Shown piece after piece: positions 17,966 to 27,986 of a DNA stretch of 64,000 nucleotides. Below the pieces are notes generated by a model, which saw only the letters and a list, made by a program, of their open reading frames with translations, was not told the DNA's origin and did not search any database. Within the stretch, counting starts at the first letter, position 1; every line of letters begins with the position of its first letter. This stretch comes from Actinotalea soli (lineage in GTDB: Bacteria; Actinomycetota; Actinomycetes; Actinomycetales; Cellulomonadaceae), in NCBI RefSeq assembly GCF_017565425.1, contig NZ_JAGEMK010000012.1:1-64000 (forward strand), written 5' to 3'. The translations under genes were made by a program, and so were the position numbers.

Positions 17966-18853
17966 CTACCGGGTGTGTGTGATGTTGGAGAGCAGGCGCT
18001 TCTCGAACCAGGAGACGACGAGGTAGAGGGCCATCGACAGCGCGGCCAGGGTGAACACGCCGACCCAGATCAGGGCGATGTCGTACGTGGACCCGGCGTA
18101 CTGGATCATCCGGCCGAGGCCGGCGTTGGACCCGATGTACTCCCCGACGATCGCGCCGGTCAGGGCCAGGCCGATCGCGACCCGCAGGCTCGAGGCCACC
18201 CACGGGAGTATCGAGGGGACCACCACCTTGACGAAGACCTGCCAGCGCGACGCCCCGAGGGAGTACATGAGGGTGGTCAGGTCCTTGTCGACCGCCTTGA
18301 CCGCCGAGTAGGTGTTGAGGATCTGGATGACGATCACCAGGGCGGTGGCCATCGCGACCTTGGAGGTCATGCCCAGTCCCAGCACGAGCACGACGATGGG
18401 GGCGAGGGCGAGCTTGGGCATCGCCTCGAAGGCGATGACGAGGGGCTCGGCGGTCAGCGCGTAGGCCCGCGACCACCAGAAGGACAGCCCGATCGCCACA
18501 CCTCCCAGCACCCCGATGATGAACCCGAGCACGGTCGAGGTGAAGGTGAACCGGGCGTTGGCCAGGATGTCCCCCGACCGGAAGGCGATCACCCCGGTCT
18601 CCCAGATGCTCGAGGGCTGGCTCCAGAAGAACGGGTCCACCAGGCCCGCGCGGACGCCGAGCTCCCACCCGACGAGGGCGATGACCACGACACCCAGGCG
18701 CAGGGCCGCGACGACCCAGCCGCGCGGCTCCTTCTCCGACCGGCGGCGTCGCATCGGTGGGGTGGTGGTCCGGCGCAGGGTCGCGAGCTCCTGGAGACTG
18801 CCCTCCGAGGTGGGCTGCCCCTCGGCGGTCGGCGGCTTGACGAGGGTAGCCAT
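17966..18853 (-). CDS. ABC transporter permease (SsuC/TauC-like)
   Basis: Inner-membrane permease, 295 residues, six predicted helices after an Arg-rich cytoplasmic N-terminus. Family features include FFWSQPSSIWE after helix 1, the EAA loop region MYSLGASRWQVFVKVVVPSI, and GLALTGAIVGEYIGSNAGLG. Its ATG overlaps the stop of the ATPase gene (ATGA), so the two are translationally coupled. With the ATPase and the downstream lipoprotein it forms a nitrate/sulfonate/taurine-type importer. Confidence 0.92.
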   Translation of the reverse strand: MATLVKPPTAEGQPTSEGSLQELATLRRTTTPPMRRRRSEKEPRGWVVAALRLGVVVIALVGWELGVRAGLVDPFFWSQPSSIWETGVIAFRSGDILANARFTFTSTVLGFIIGVLGGVAIGLSFWWSRAYALTAEPLVIAFEAMPKLALAPIVVLVLGLGMTSKVAMATALVIVIQILNTYSAVKAVDKDLTTLMYSLGASRWQVFVKVVVPSILPWVASSLRVAIGLALTGAIVGEYIGSNAGLGRMIQYAGSTYDIALIWVGVFTLAALSMALYLVVSWFEKRLLSNITHTR

Positions 18854-19728
18854 CAGGCCACCGTCCCTTCCTGGGAGCTGAGACTGCTGGTGGTGTGGGT
18901 GGTGTGGGTGGTGTGGGCCCCGTTGAGCAGCTCCCGGGCGTCAGCCTTGAGCGCGACGAACTCGGGGCTCGTGACCACCGAGGGCTTGCGGGGCCGGGAG
19001 AGCGGGACCTCGAACTCGGCGATGATCCGCCCGGGCCGGGCGGACATGACGAAGACCCGGTCGGAGAGGTAGATCGCCTCGTCGATGTCGTGGGTCACGA
19101 ACAGGACGGTCTTGTGGAAGTCGTCCCACAGGTCGAGGAGCCACTCCTGCATCTGCTCGCGGGTCTGGGCGTCGAGGGCTCCGAAGGGCTCGTCGAGCAG
19201 GATGATGTCGCGGTTGAACAGGATGGTGCGGAGCAGGGCGACCCGCTGCTTCATCCCGCCCGAGAGCTGGTGGGGGTAGCGGTTCTCGAAGCCAGCGAGG
19301 CCGTACGTGGTGAGCAGGGGCCGGGCGATCGCCTGGGCGGCCTTCTTGCGGACGCCACTGATCTCGAGGCCCAGGACGACGTTCTCGACCACGGTGCGCC
19401 ACGGCAGCAGCAGGTCCTTCTGCAGCATGTAGCCGACGAGCCCCTGCTGGCCCGCACGGTCCACGCCGTCGATCACGATGCGCCCGCTGCTCGGGGCGTC
19501 GAGCCCCGCGATGAGGTTGAACAGGGTGCTCTTGCCGCACCCGCTCGGCCCGATGAGGGAGATGAACTCCCCCGGTCGGACGCTGAGGTTGGCGTCGACG
19601 AGGGCGTCGACGGTGCCCCCCTCGGGGTTCGGGAAGCTGCGGTGGACCTGGTCGATCACCAGCTGCGGGGGTGCCGCCGAGGTGTCGACGTCAGGGCGAG
19701 GACTCGTCAGGGTGGATGCCACGGCCAT
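18853..19728 (-). CDS. ABC transporter ATP-binding protein (SsuB/TauB-like)
   Basis: Energising subunit, 291 residues. Walker A is GPSGCGKST near residue 60, the Q-loop follows in MLQKDLLLPW, the signature is LSGGMKQR, Walker B is IILLDEPFGALD and the switch His is in VTHDIDEA. GAGGAG directly abuts the ATG at 19728, so the GTG two codons later (19722) may be the true start. The C-terminus contains HTT three times, encoded by a 9-bp tandem repeat. It is the first gene of the importer operon; a palindromic operator candidate sits 13 bases upstream, next to a divergent GntR gene. Confidence 0.93.
   Translation of the reverse strand: MAVASTLTSPRPDVDTSAAPPQLVIDQVHRSFPNPEGGTVDALVDANLSVRPGEFISLIGPSGCGKSTLFNLIAGLDAPSSGRIVIDGVDRAGQQGLVGYMLQKDLLLPWRTVVENVVLGLEISGVRKKAAQAIARPLLTTYGLAGFENRYPHQLSGGMKQRVALLRTILFNRDIILLDEPFGALDAQTREQMQEWLLDLWDDFHKTVLFVTHDIDEAIYLSDRVFVMSARPGRIIAEFEVPLSRPRKPSVVTSPEFVALKADARELLNGAHTTHTTHTTSSLSSQEGTVA
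18889..18915. repeat. 9-bp tandem repeat (3 copies) in ATPase gene
   Basis: Three perfect copies of GGTGGTGTG at 18889-18897, 18898-18906 and 18907-18915 encode the HTTHTTHTT tail of the ATPase. The unit is a multiple of three, so copy-number change would alter length but not frame. Confidence 0.85.
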
Positions 19729-19741
19729 CTCCTCGGTGGGT

Positions 19742-19756
19742 TCTATAATCTATAGA
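19742..19756. promoter_or_regulatory. candidate GntR/FCD operator over importer promoter
   Basis: A perfect dyad TCTATA-ATC-TATAGA stands out as an AT-rich patch in very GC-rich DNA. It lies 13 bases upstream of the importer's first start codon and includes TATAGA/TAGATT sequences that could serve as the -10 box. The divergent gene encodes a GntR/FCD regulator, whose family commonly binds such short palindromes. Confidence 0.6.
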
Positions 19757-19930
19757 GCATGTCTACGGGGAGGCCGTTTCTCGCGCATGTGTCGTGTGTA
19801 AAGAGGGTGTAACGCGTCACGGGAGACCGGCCGGCGACCTGCAGGCGTCGTCGCGCCGACCCTGTCCCGTGGCACGATGACGGATCGGAGACCTGGCGCC
19901 GGGGCGCGGTCGAGGGACGAGGAGCGGCGA

Positions 19931-20623
19931 GTGCCGGGACACAGAGCGCAGGACGGCCGACCGGCCCGCACCACCCACGAGTGGGTGCGCACACGCCTCC
20001 GGTCGGCGATCTTCGCCGGGGACTACCCACCCGGGTCCAAGCTGGTCCAGACCGAGATCGCCGAGCAGCTCGGCATCAGCGTCACCCCGGTGCGAGAGGC
20101 GATGCGCGACCTCATCAACGAGGGCCTCGTCGACTTCGACCCGCACCGCGCCGCGACCGTGCGGCGCATCGACATCGCCGACGCGATCGAGGTCAACGAG
20201 CTGCGCCTCGTCCTCGAGCCGCTCGCCGTCCGCCAGGCCGCCGAGCACATCACCCCCGAGGAGCTCGACCACCTGCGCGACCTCGAAACGGTCATGGAGG
20301 CCACCGAGACCCACCAGGACTGGCTCGAGGCGAACCGCGAGTTCCACCTCGCCGTCATCGAGGCCGCGCGCGCGCCGCGCCTGGCGGGGATCCTCACCCA
20401 CCTGCGGCAGATCAGCAGCTACTACCTCGCGGCCTTCGCCCGGGTGGGCGGCGTCGACCACGCCAAGAGCGCCCGCGAGCACCGGGACCTCATCGCCGCC
20501 CTCGCCGAGGGGGACGGGGACCGCGCCTCCGCGATCATGGCCAACCACCTGGCCCAGACCGACCAGCTCACCGCGGGCCTCAGCGCCTCGACCCCGACGG
20601 CGGGGGCCGACCAGGCGGGGTAG
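19931..20623 (+). CDS. GntR family transcriptional regulator, FCD type
   Basis: Ligand-responsive regulator of about 230 residues. The winged helix is clear (RLRSAIFAGDYPPGSKLVQ, then GISVTPVREAMRDLINEGLV). The C-terminal FCD domain has its metal/ligand-binding Asp/His positions in ANREFHLAVIEAA and in SAREHRDLIAALAEGD. The GTG at 19931 is preferred over the ATG at 19877 because GAGGAG lies six bases before it. It is divergent from the NMT1-type importer and amidohydrolase genes and very probably regulates them in response to the imported compound. Confidence 0.9.
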   Translation: MPGHRAQDGRPARTTHEWVRTRLRSAIFAGDYPPGSKLVQTEIAEQLGISVTPVREAMRDLINEGLVDFDPHRAATVRRIDIADAIEVNELRLVLEPLAVRQAAEHITPEELDHLRDLETVMEATETHQDWLEANREFHLAVIEAARAPRLAGILTHLRQISSYYLAAFARVGGVDHAKSAREHRDLIAALAEGDGDRASAIMANHLAQTDQLTAGLSASTPTAGADQAG

Positions 20624-20684
20624 GCAGCGCCTGGAGCAGCACGTGCCTGGAGGCGGTGCGCGCCGCAGGCCCTGGGGACGACGA

Positions 20685-20724
20685 AGCGCCCGGGGCCGGT
20701 GGTCTCCCACCTGCCCCGGGCGCT
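20685..20724. terminator. bidirectional hairpin between gntR and clpC
   Basis: Perfect 11-bp arms AGCGCCCGGGG (20685-20695) and CCCCGGGCGCT (20714-20724) separate the convergent 3' ends of the GntR gene and clpC. It can terminate transcription from either side. Confidence 0.8.
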
Positions 20725-20766
20725 CCCGGTGCTCAGCCCCACCCGGTCAGGGTGGGGGTCCTGCGC

Positions 20767-23316
<2,550 letters not shown>

Positions 23317-23409
23317 CTGCGCTCCTTGCGGGCGGCGTTCACCCTGCCTGGCGCAGGGTCTGGACGTCGTTCGTCAAGGCTAACCGCGGGTACCCCCCAG
23401 CACTGCCCG

Positions 23410-23427
23410 TGTTCGCCGCAGGCGTGA
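23410..23427 (-). promoter_or_regulatory. candidate ClgR box upstream of clpC
   Basis: The sequence TGTTCGCCGCAGGCGTGA matches the published actinobacterial ClgR pattern (CGC-Y-N-A-N-R-GCG core) except at one core position and the outer 3' bases. It is centred about 100 bases upstream of the clpC start. A TAGCCT -10 candidate lies at 23377-23382, putting the box near -50, an activator position. ClgR activates clp genes in Corynebacterium, Mycobacterium and Streptomyces. Confidence 0.4.
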
Positions 23428-23468
23428 TCCGATCGTGAGGTCACGGGGAGCCACGGGGAGAGGGGAGG

Positions 23469-24377
23469 ATGGTCCGCGTGCCCGAGACGACTGCCCTGAC
23501 CTCCGCCGAGCTTCCCGCCGGCCTCGACCCCGCAGCCCTCGACATCCGCCTCGTCGCGGTCGACATGGACGGGACCCTGCTCGACGCCGACCACCAGGTG
23601 CACCCGACCCTGTGGCCCCTGCTCGACGAGCTCGACCGACGCGGAGTGGTCTTCTGCCCCGCGAGCGGCCGCCAGCACGCGACCCTCGTCGAGCAGTTCG
23701 CCGGCCGGCCGCAGGAGCTCGCGTACATCGCCGAGAACGGCGCCTACGTCTCGCGGGACGGCGCCGAGCTCAGCTCGCGGGCCCTGGACCGGCCCCTCGT
23801 CGAGGAGGTCGTCGCGACGGTGCGGGAGCTCGCGGCGTCGGGCCCGGACGTGGGGGCCGTGGTCTGCGGCAAGCGCTCGGCCTACGTCGAGCGCGCCGAC
23901 CGGCCGTTCCTCGACGAGGCCGAGCGGTACTACGCGCGGCTCACCGTGGTCGAGGACCTCCTCGCGGTCGAGGACGACGTGCTCAAGGTCGCCGTCTTCG
24001 ACTTCGGCGCCGCGCACCGCACCACGGCCCCCGCCCTGCAGCGCTTCACCGCGACCCACCAGGTGGTGGTCTCGGGCCAGCACTGGACCGACGTCATGGA
24101 CCGGCGCACCCACAAGGGCGCTGCGCTCGCGACGCTGCAGGAGGCGCTCGGCGTGACCCCGGCCCAGACCGTCGTCTTCGGCGACTACCTCAACGACGTG
24201 CAGATGATCGAGGCCGCCGACCTCTCCTTCGCGATGGCCAACGCCCACCCCGAGGTCCGCGAGCGCGCCCGCTACGAGGCTCCCGCCAACACCGAGAACG
24301 GCGTGGTCCGCACCCTCGCGGCGCTGCTCGGGATCCCGATGGCCGAGCTCGAGGCTAGGAGCCGGCCGGCCGGGTGA
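23469..24377 (+). CDS. HAD-IIB (Cof-type) phosphatase
   Basis: Cytoplasmic sugar-phosphate or flavin-phosphate phosphatase of the Cof subfamily, 302 residues. Motif I is VAVDMDGTLLDAD near residue 31 with the nucleophilic Asp, motif II lies in CPASGR, the Lys of motif III is THKGAALATL, and motif IV is VFGDYLNDVQMIE. A GGGGAGG site abuts the ATG at 23469, so the GTG at 23478 is an alternative start. Its 3' end overlaps that of the convergent alpha/beta hydrolase gene by 23 bases. Substrate unknown. Confidence 0.88.
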   Translation: MVRVPETTALTSAELPAGLDPAALDIRLVAVDMDGTLLDADHQVHPTLWPLLDELDRRGVVFCPASGRQHATLVEQFAGRPQELAYIAENGAYVSRDGAELSSRALDRPLVEEVVATVRELAASGPDVGAVVCGKRSAYVERADRPFLDEAERYYARLTVVEDLLAVEDDVLKVAVFDFGAAHRTTAPALQRFTATHQVVVSGQHWTDVMDRRTHKGAALATLQEALGVTPAQTVVFGDYLNDVQMIEAADLSFAMANAHPEVRERARYEAPANTENGVVRTLAALLGIPMAELEARSRPAG

Positions 24378-25314
24378 GGTGCTCGACGACGGCCGCGACC
24401 ACGCCGTCGTCCGCGAGGATGCGCTGGTGGCCCAGGCCCGAGGTGGCCAGGAACCTGGCGTCGGGCCACGAGCCGGCGATGCGGGCGCCGACGGCGTACG
24501 GGGTCTCCTTGTCCTGACGGTCGTGGATGACCACGGGGTCGGGGAGGCCGCCGTCGGCCCCGAGCGGGCCGAGGTCGAAGCCCTCGACCGGGCGCTCGCA
24601 GAGCTCCTCGAGGCGGGCCTGGAGCCGGCTGCGGGTGCGCTCGGTCACGCCGATGGCCTGCGCGAACCCGTAGGAGATCCGCGCGAAGTCCTCGTTGGGG
24701 GCGATCAGCGCGAGACGCCCGACGGCGAGGTGCTCGCGCGCCACGACGACCGCCGCGGTGCACCCCATCGAGTGGGCGACCATGCCCGCGGCGGGCCCGA
24801 AGGCCCGACCGACCGCGGCGAGACCCTCGACGGCGTCGAGCACGTTGCCCTGGCCCGGGCCCATGAGCCCCGGCTCAGACTCCCCGTGGCCGGGGGCGTC
24901 GAAGGCCACGACCCGGTACCCGGCCGCGACCAGAGGGGCGACGAAGGCGCCCAGCTGACCGCGCCAGCCACCCCAGCCGTGCACGAGGTAGATCACCGGG
25001 CCCTCGCCCCAGCTCTCCACGACGAGCTCGGCCCCGCGCTCGGTCCGGACGCGGTCGATCTGCCCGGGGTGGGGGCGGAAGTCCTTGCGACGGCCGGGGT
25101 TGCCGGGCGGGGTGCACCACAGGCGGACGGCCCGCTCGGCCGCGAGGTCCGGGGCGAGCCGGTCGAGGACCGCGAAGGTGGCCCGGAGGGCGTGGGCCCG
25201 CGCCCCCCGGACCTGGGGGGCCACCGGGGCGGCCAGGGCGGGGTCGACGCCGGCGCTGGGGGCGGCGGGGGCTGTGGTCTCGGTCGGAGCCGGGATCGGG
25301 GGCATGGGGATCAC
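24355..25314 (-). CDS. alpha/beta fold hydrolase
   Basis: Hydrolase of 319 residues with a Pro/Ala-rich ~35-residue N-terminus. The oxyanion-hole segment is LVHGWGGWRGQL near residue 113, followed by FDAPGHGES; the nucleophile elbow is AHSMGC (Ser near 185) and the C-terminal His lies in LGHQRIL, with a probable Asp in VIHDRQDKETP. Some close relatives are esterases of unknown physiological substrate. Its ATG overlaps the stop of the TetR gene (ATGA), so the two form an operon that the regulator probably represses. Confidence 0.85.
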   Translation of the reverse strand: MIPMPPIPAPTETTAPAAPSAGVDPALAAPVAPQVRGARAHALRATFAVLDRLAPDLAAERAVRLWCTPPGNPGRRKDFRPHPGQIDRVRTERGAELVVESWGEGPVIYLVHGWGGWRGQLGAFVAPLVAAGYRVVAFDAPGHGESEPGLMGPGQGNVLDAVEGLAAVGRAFGPAAGMVAHSMGCTAAVVVAREHLAVGRLALIAPNEDFARISYGFAQAIGVTERTRSRLQARLEELCERPVEGFDLGPLGADGGLPDPVVIHDRQDKETPYAVGARIAGSWPDARFLATSGLGHQRILADDGVVAAVVEHLTRPAGS

Positions 25315-25988
25315 TCCTCGTCGTGCGGCGCGCGGCTGGGCGCGTCCTCGTCGGGCGCACGGACGGCGCCCTGGTGGTGGGGACTGCGCGCCGCGGCCAG
25401 CAGGGCGGCCACCGCGGTCCGGGCGCGCGCCTCGGCCCGCGGGTCCCGCAGCAGACGGTGCGCGTGGTAGTAGGCGAGCATCACGCCGTAGAGGTCGGCG
25501 GCGAACTGGTCGGGGGCGACGTCGACGCGGAACTGGCCGTCCGCCACCCCCCCGGCGACGATGCGCGCGATCGTCCGGACCAGCTCACGGTGCTGCTCCT
25601 CGAGGAGGTCGCGGACGGCCCCCTCCTGGTCGTCGAGCTCGACGCTGGCCTTGACGATCAGCACCCCGCCCGGGGCGAAGGTCCGCCCGCAGGCCAGCCA
25701 GCGGTCGACCAGGGCGTGCACCCGTGGCTCCCCCCGCGGGGCCTGGAGGGCTGGCCGTACGACAGCCGCGGCGAACTGCTCGGCCGCCGTCTCGAGGACC
25801 GCGAGCTGCAGCGCCTCCTTCGAGCGGACGTGCGCGTAGAGCCCGCTCTTGGACAGCCCCGCCTCGGCCGCGAGCTGCCCCACGGTCAGGCCGCCGAGGC
25901 CCACCCGGCAGGCCACCTCGACGGCCCGCTCGAGGATCGCGGCACGGGTCCGCTGCCCCTTGCTCTCCTCGCTCGCCCCCGCATCCAC
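25311..25988 (-). CDS. TetR family transcriptional regulator
   Basis: Repressor of 225 residues. The helix-turn-helix spans residues 12-60 (TRAAILERAVEVACRVG, then QLAAEAGLSKSGLYAHVRSK). The C-terminal part (RTFAPGGVLIVKASVELDDQ) matches TetR_C domains of the YdeS/YxaF kind. It is coupled to the downstream alpha/beta hydrolase. A perfect 14-bp palindrome lies 12 bases upstream of the start, so autorepression is likely. No strong ribosome site precedes the ATG; an acidic/His-rich tail (APHDEE) ends the protein. Confidence 0.9.
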   Translation of the reverse strand: MDAGASEESKGQRTRAAILERAVEVACRVGLGGLTVGQLAAEAGLSKSGLYAHVRSKEALQLAVLETAAEQFAAAVVRPALQAPRGEPRVHALVDRWLACGRTFAPGGVLIVKASVELDDQEGAVRDLLEEQHRELVRTIARIVAGGVADGQFRVDVAPDQFAADLYGVMLAYYHAHRLLRDPRAEARARTAVAALLAAARSPHHQGAVRAPDEDAPSRAPHDEE

Positions 25989-25999
25989 TCGAGCAAATT

Positions 26000-26013
26000 A
26001 GCACGATCGTGCT
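26000..26013. promoter_or_regulatory. TetR-type operator palindrome
   Basis: AGCACGATCGTGCT is a perfect 14-bp palindrome, flanked by A- and T-rich bases, 12-25 bases upstream of the tetR start. Position and symmetry are typical for autoregulated TetR-family genes. Confidence 0.7.
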
Positions 26014-26016
26014 TTT

Positions 26017-26127
26017 CTCGTGTCAGAAGCCCAGGTCGCCAGAGGTATCCCACCGTCTGACACGAGACCAGACCACGCTCGTGTCAGACGGTGGGGGTGC
26101 CAGGGGTATCCCAGGTTCTGACACGAG
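26017..26127. repeat. two tandem 50-bp dyads on a 61-bp period
   Basis: CTCGTGTCAGA occurs at 26017-26027 and 26078-26088, and its complement TCTGACACGAG at 26056-26066 and 26117-26127. Both pairs are exactly 61 bases apart. Each dyad encloses the conserved core GGTATCCCA after GCCAG. In addition, 26049-26066 and 26078-26095 are perfect 18-bp inverted copies across an 11-base spacer. The block fills the space between the dtd stop and the tetR promoter. It could act as a dtd terminator, a repetitive intergenic element or a protein-binding array. Confidence 0.85.
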
Positions 26128-26149
26128 AGGGGGTGGGGAGGGAGGGGGG

Positions 26150-26575
26150 TCAGGCCTCGAGGAGGATCGTGGTCGGGCCGTCGTTGACGAGCTCGACGGC
26201 CATGTCCGCGCCGAAGGCCCCGGTCTCCACGCGCAGGCCGCGAGCGCGCAGGTCGGCGACGACGGCGTCGACGAGGGGCTCGGCCACGGGGCCGGGGGCT
26301 GCTGCGTTCCAGGTCGGACGGCGACCCTTGCGGGTGTCGGCGTAGAGCGTGAACTGGCTGACCACGAGCACCGGGGCCCCGGCGTCGACCGCCGAGCGCT
26401 CCTCACGCAGGATGCGCAGCTCTGCCACCTTGCGCGCGATGAGCGCCACCTGGTCGGCGCCGTCCTCGTGGGTCACCCCGACGAGCACCACCAGGCCGGG
26501 CTCGTCGATCTGCCCGACCACCTCGCCGTCCACGGTGACCGAGGCGCGGCTCACGCGCTGCACGACGGCCCTCAC
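26150..26575 (-). CDS. dtd: D-aminoacyl-tRNA deacylase
   Basis: Proofreading enzyme that hydrolyses D-amino acids and glycine mis-attached to tRNA, 141 residues, the standard Dtd length. The N-terminus [17 protein letters not shown] is diagnostic. The active-site motifs are [15 protein letters not shown] near residue 78 and the C-terminal [10 protein letters not shown], where the usual third residue of the NxGP[VT]T motif is Thr. The ATG overlaps the asparaginase stop (ATGA). It is the last gene of a DUF2516-asparaginase-dtd operon. Confidence 0.95.
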   Translation of the reverse strand: MRAVVQRVSRASVTVDGEVVGQIDEPGLVVLVGVTHEDGADQVALIARKVAELRILREERSAVDAGAPVLVVSQFTLYADTRKGRRPTWNAAAPGPVAEPLVDAVVADLRARGLRVETGAFGADMAVELVNDGPTTILLEA

Positions 26576-27642
26576 GACGCACCCCCGCGCGCAGCTCCCG
26601 CGTCCAGCACGGCACGGACCTCACCGACGGGGACGCCGTGACCCAGGACCGGGGTGCGACCGACCTCGCGCAGCGCCGTCAGCACCTCCTGCATCCGGGC
26701 ACCATCGCCGCGCGCCAGCACCGACTCGCGGGTCCTCGCCCCGTCGAGGGCACGCTCGAGGGCACCCGCCACGACGACGGCGCAGGGCCGCATCGACCCG
26801 TCGCGCACCTTGAGGGCCAGGCCGGTCCCGTCGGGCAGACCCGCCGCGTAGACGCCGTCCGCCCCGTCCTTGACGACCAGGCCCGGGACCGCACGCATGA
26901 GGCGGGTGACCTCGCGGCCGGGGCCCCCGACCAGCTCGGGGTGGCGGACCATCACCCGGGCGACCCGCGCCTCGGGGGTCTCCGGGGCGTCGAGGGGCAG
27001 CTCGTCGCCCGCGCCCGCGGCAGCGCTCGCGATCCGCCCGAAGGCCCGGGCCAGGCCCCGTGACGTCGTCGAGAGCAGCGGGGCCCCGCACCCGTCGACC
27101 GTGGTCAGCTCGACCGGGACCCCGGTGAGCTCGGTGAGGGTCGCACGGATGGCCTGCTGCAGCGGGTGCTCGGGGTCGAGGTACGTGGCGGTGTCCCACC
27201 CGAGCTGGGCGCAGGTGCGCACCATGGCCGCGTGCTTGCCCGAGCAGTTCTGCGTGACCGAGGAGGCGGTGCCGCCCTCGGCCCGCCAGAGGGCGGCTGC
27301 CTCGGGGTCCGAGGGGAGTGTCGGGGTGTTGAGCAGGGCGTCGACCCCGAGACCAGCCCCCTCGAGGACGGCCCTCACCACCGCGAGGTGCTCGGCCGAG
27401 CCGTCGTGGCTCGCACAGGCCAGCGCCAGCCCGCGGTCGTCGATCTCGAGACCGGCGCGCAGCATCGCCACGGCCTGCAGGGGCTTGACCGTGGACCGGG
27501 GCCAGATCGTCGCGTCGGGGTCACCGACGGTGAGCTCGGACGAGGCCCCCTCGGGCCGACCGGGGACGAGCACGAGGTGCCCGTGGTGCTCGGACTCGAC
27601 GAGGCCCCCTCGCACCACCTCGGCGAGGAGCCCGGTCACCAT
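26572..27642 (-). CDS. asparaginase (L-asparaginase II family)
   Basis: Amidohydrolase of the actinobacterial/rhizobial asparaginase II family (PF06089), 356 residues. Conserved segments are [15 protein letters not shown] near residue 48, [14 protein letters not shown], and [17 protein letters not shown], which contains the Ser-Gly-Lys-His cluster typical of the family, plus VDGCGAPL. Unlike the E. coli type it has no signal peptide. Start ATG 27642 or GTG 27639 both overlap the DUF2516 stop. Membership of an operon with dtd is conserved in actinobacteria. Confidence 0.88.
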   Translation of the reverse strand: MVTGLLAEVVRGGLVESEHHGHLVLVPGRPEGASSELTVGDPDATIWPRSTVKPLQAVAMLRAGLEIDDRGLALACASHDGSAEHLAVVRAVLEGAGLGVDALLNTPTLPSDPEAAALWRAEGGTASSVTQNCSGKHAAMVRTCAQLGWDTATYLDPEHPLQQAIRATLTELTGVPVELTTVDGCGAPLLSTTSRGLARAFGRIASAAAGAGDELPLDAPETPEARVARVMVRHPELVGGPGREVTRLMRAVPGLVVKDGADGVYAAGLPDGTGLALKVRDGSMRPCAVVVAGALERALDGARTRESVLARGDGARMQEVLTALREVGRTPVLGHGVPVGEVRAVLDAGAARGGAS

Positions 27643-27974
27643 CCGCCGCGCGACCCGCCCGGGCGTCCACCTCGCCCCGAGTACGGGGCGATCGCGGGCT
27701 TGACGTCGACGAGGTACACGATCGAGGCCACCGCGCTGCCCAGGGCCAAGAACCTCAGGGCCCCGATGCCCAGCGGCGGCGGGATCGCGACGAAGGCCAC
27801 GGCGAGGGCGACCCCGAGCAGCACGCCCCAGAACGTCTTGGTCCGCTTGCCCCCCGAGACGAAGGCGGCCGCAGGGCGGCGGGCGAGGTCGGCGATCGCG
27901 ACCACGCACAGCACGAAGACGAGGAGGTACAGCGCCAGGAAGACGAAGAGCTGCGCCGAGTAGAGGTTGGACAC
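27636..27974 (-). CDS. DUF2516 family membrane protein
   Basis: Small actinobacterial membrane protein of 112 residues with three predicted helices and a Gly/Arg-rich C-terminus. The segment DLARRPAAAFVSGGKRTKTFW after helix 1 (seen in two parts, ADLARRPAAAF and GGKRTKTFW) is the recognisable family signature. Function is unknown. A TAnnnT box lies exactly six bases before the GTG at 27974, so the mRNA is probably leaderless and this promoter drives DUF2516, asparaginase and dtd. Confidence 0.85.
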   Translation of the reverse strand: MSNLYSAQLFVFLALYLLVFVLCVVAIADLARRPAAAFVSGGKRTKTFWGVLLGVALAVAFVAIPPPLGIGALRFLALGSAVASIVYLVDVKPAIAPYSGRGGRPGGSRGGW

Positions 27975-27986
27975 GCCTGAAGCCTA
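27975..27986 (-). promoter_or_regulatory. leaderless -10 box (TAGGCT) for DUF2516 operon
   Basis: On the minus strand TAGGCT (27986-27981) is followed by six bases and then the GTG start. This spacing places the transcription start on the first base of the start codon. Confidence 0.6.

Noticed and set aside
18889-18915. Phase-variable repeat in the ATPase gene
   Set aside because: The 9-bp unit keeps the frame, so copy changes would not switch the gene off.
26017-26127. CRISPR array
   Set aside because: Only two units, inverted within each unit, and no direct repeat-spacer pattern or cas genes.
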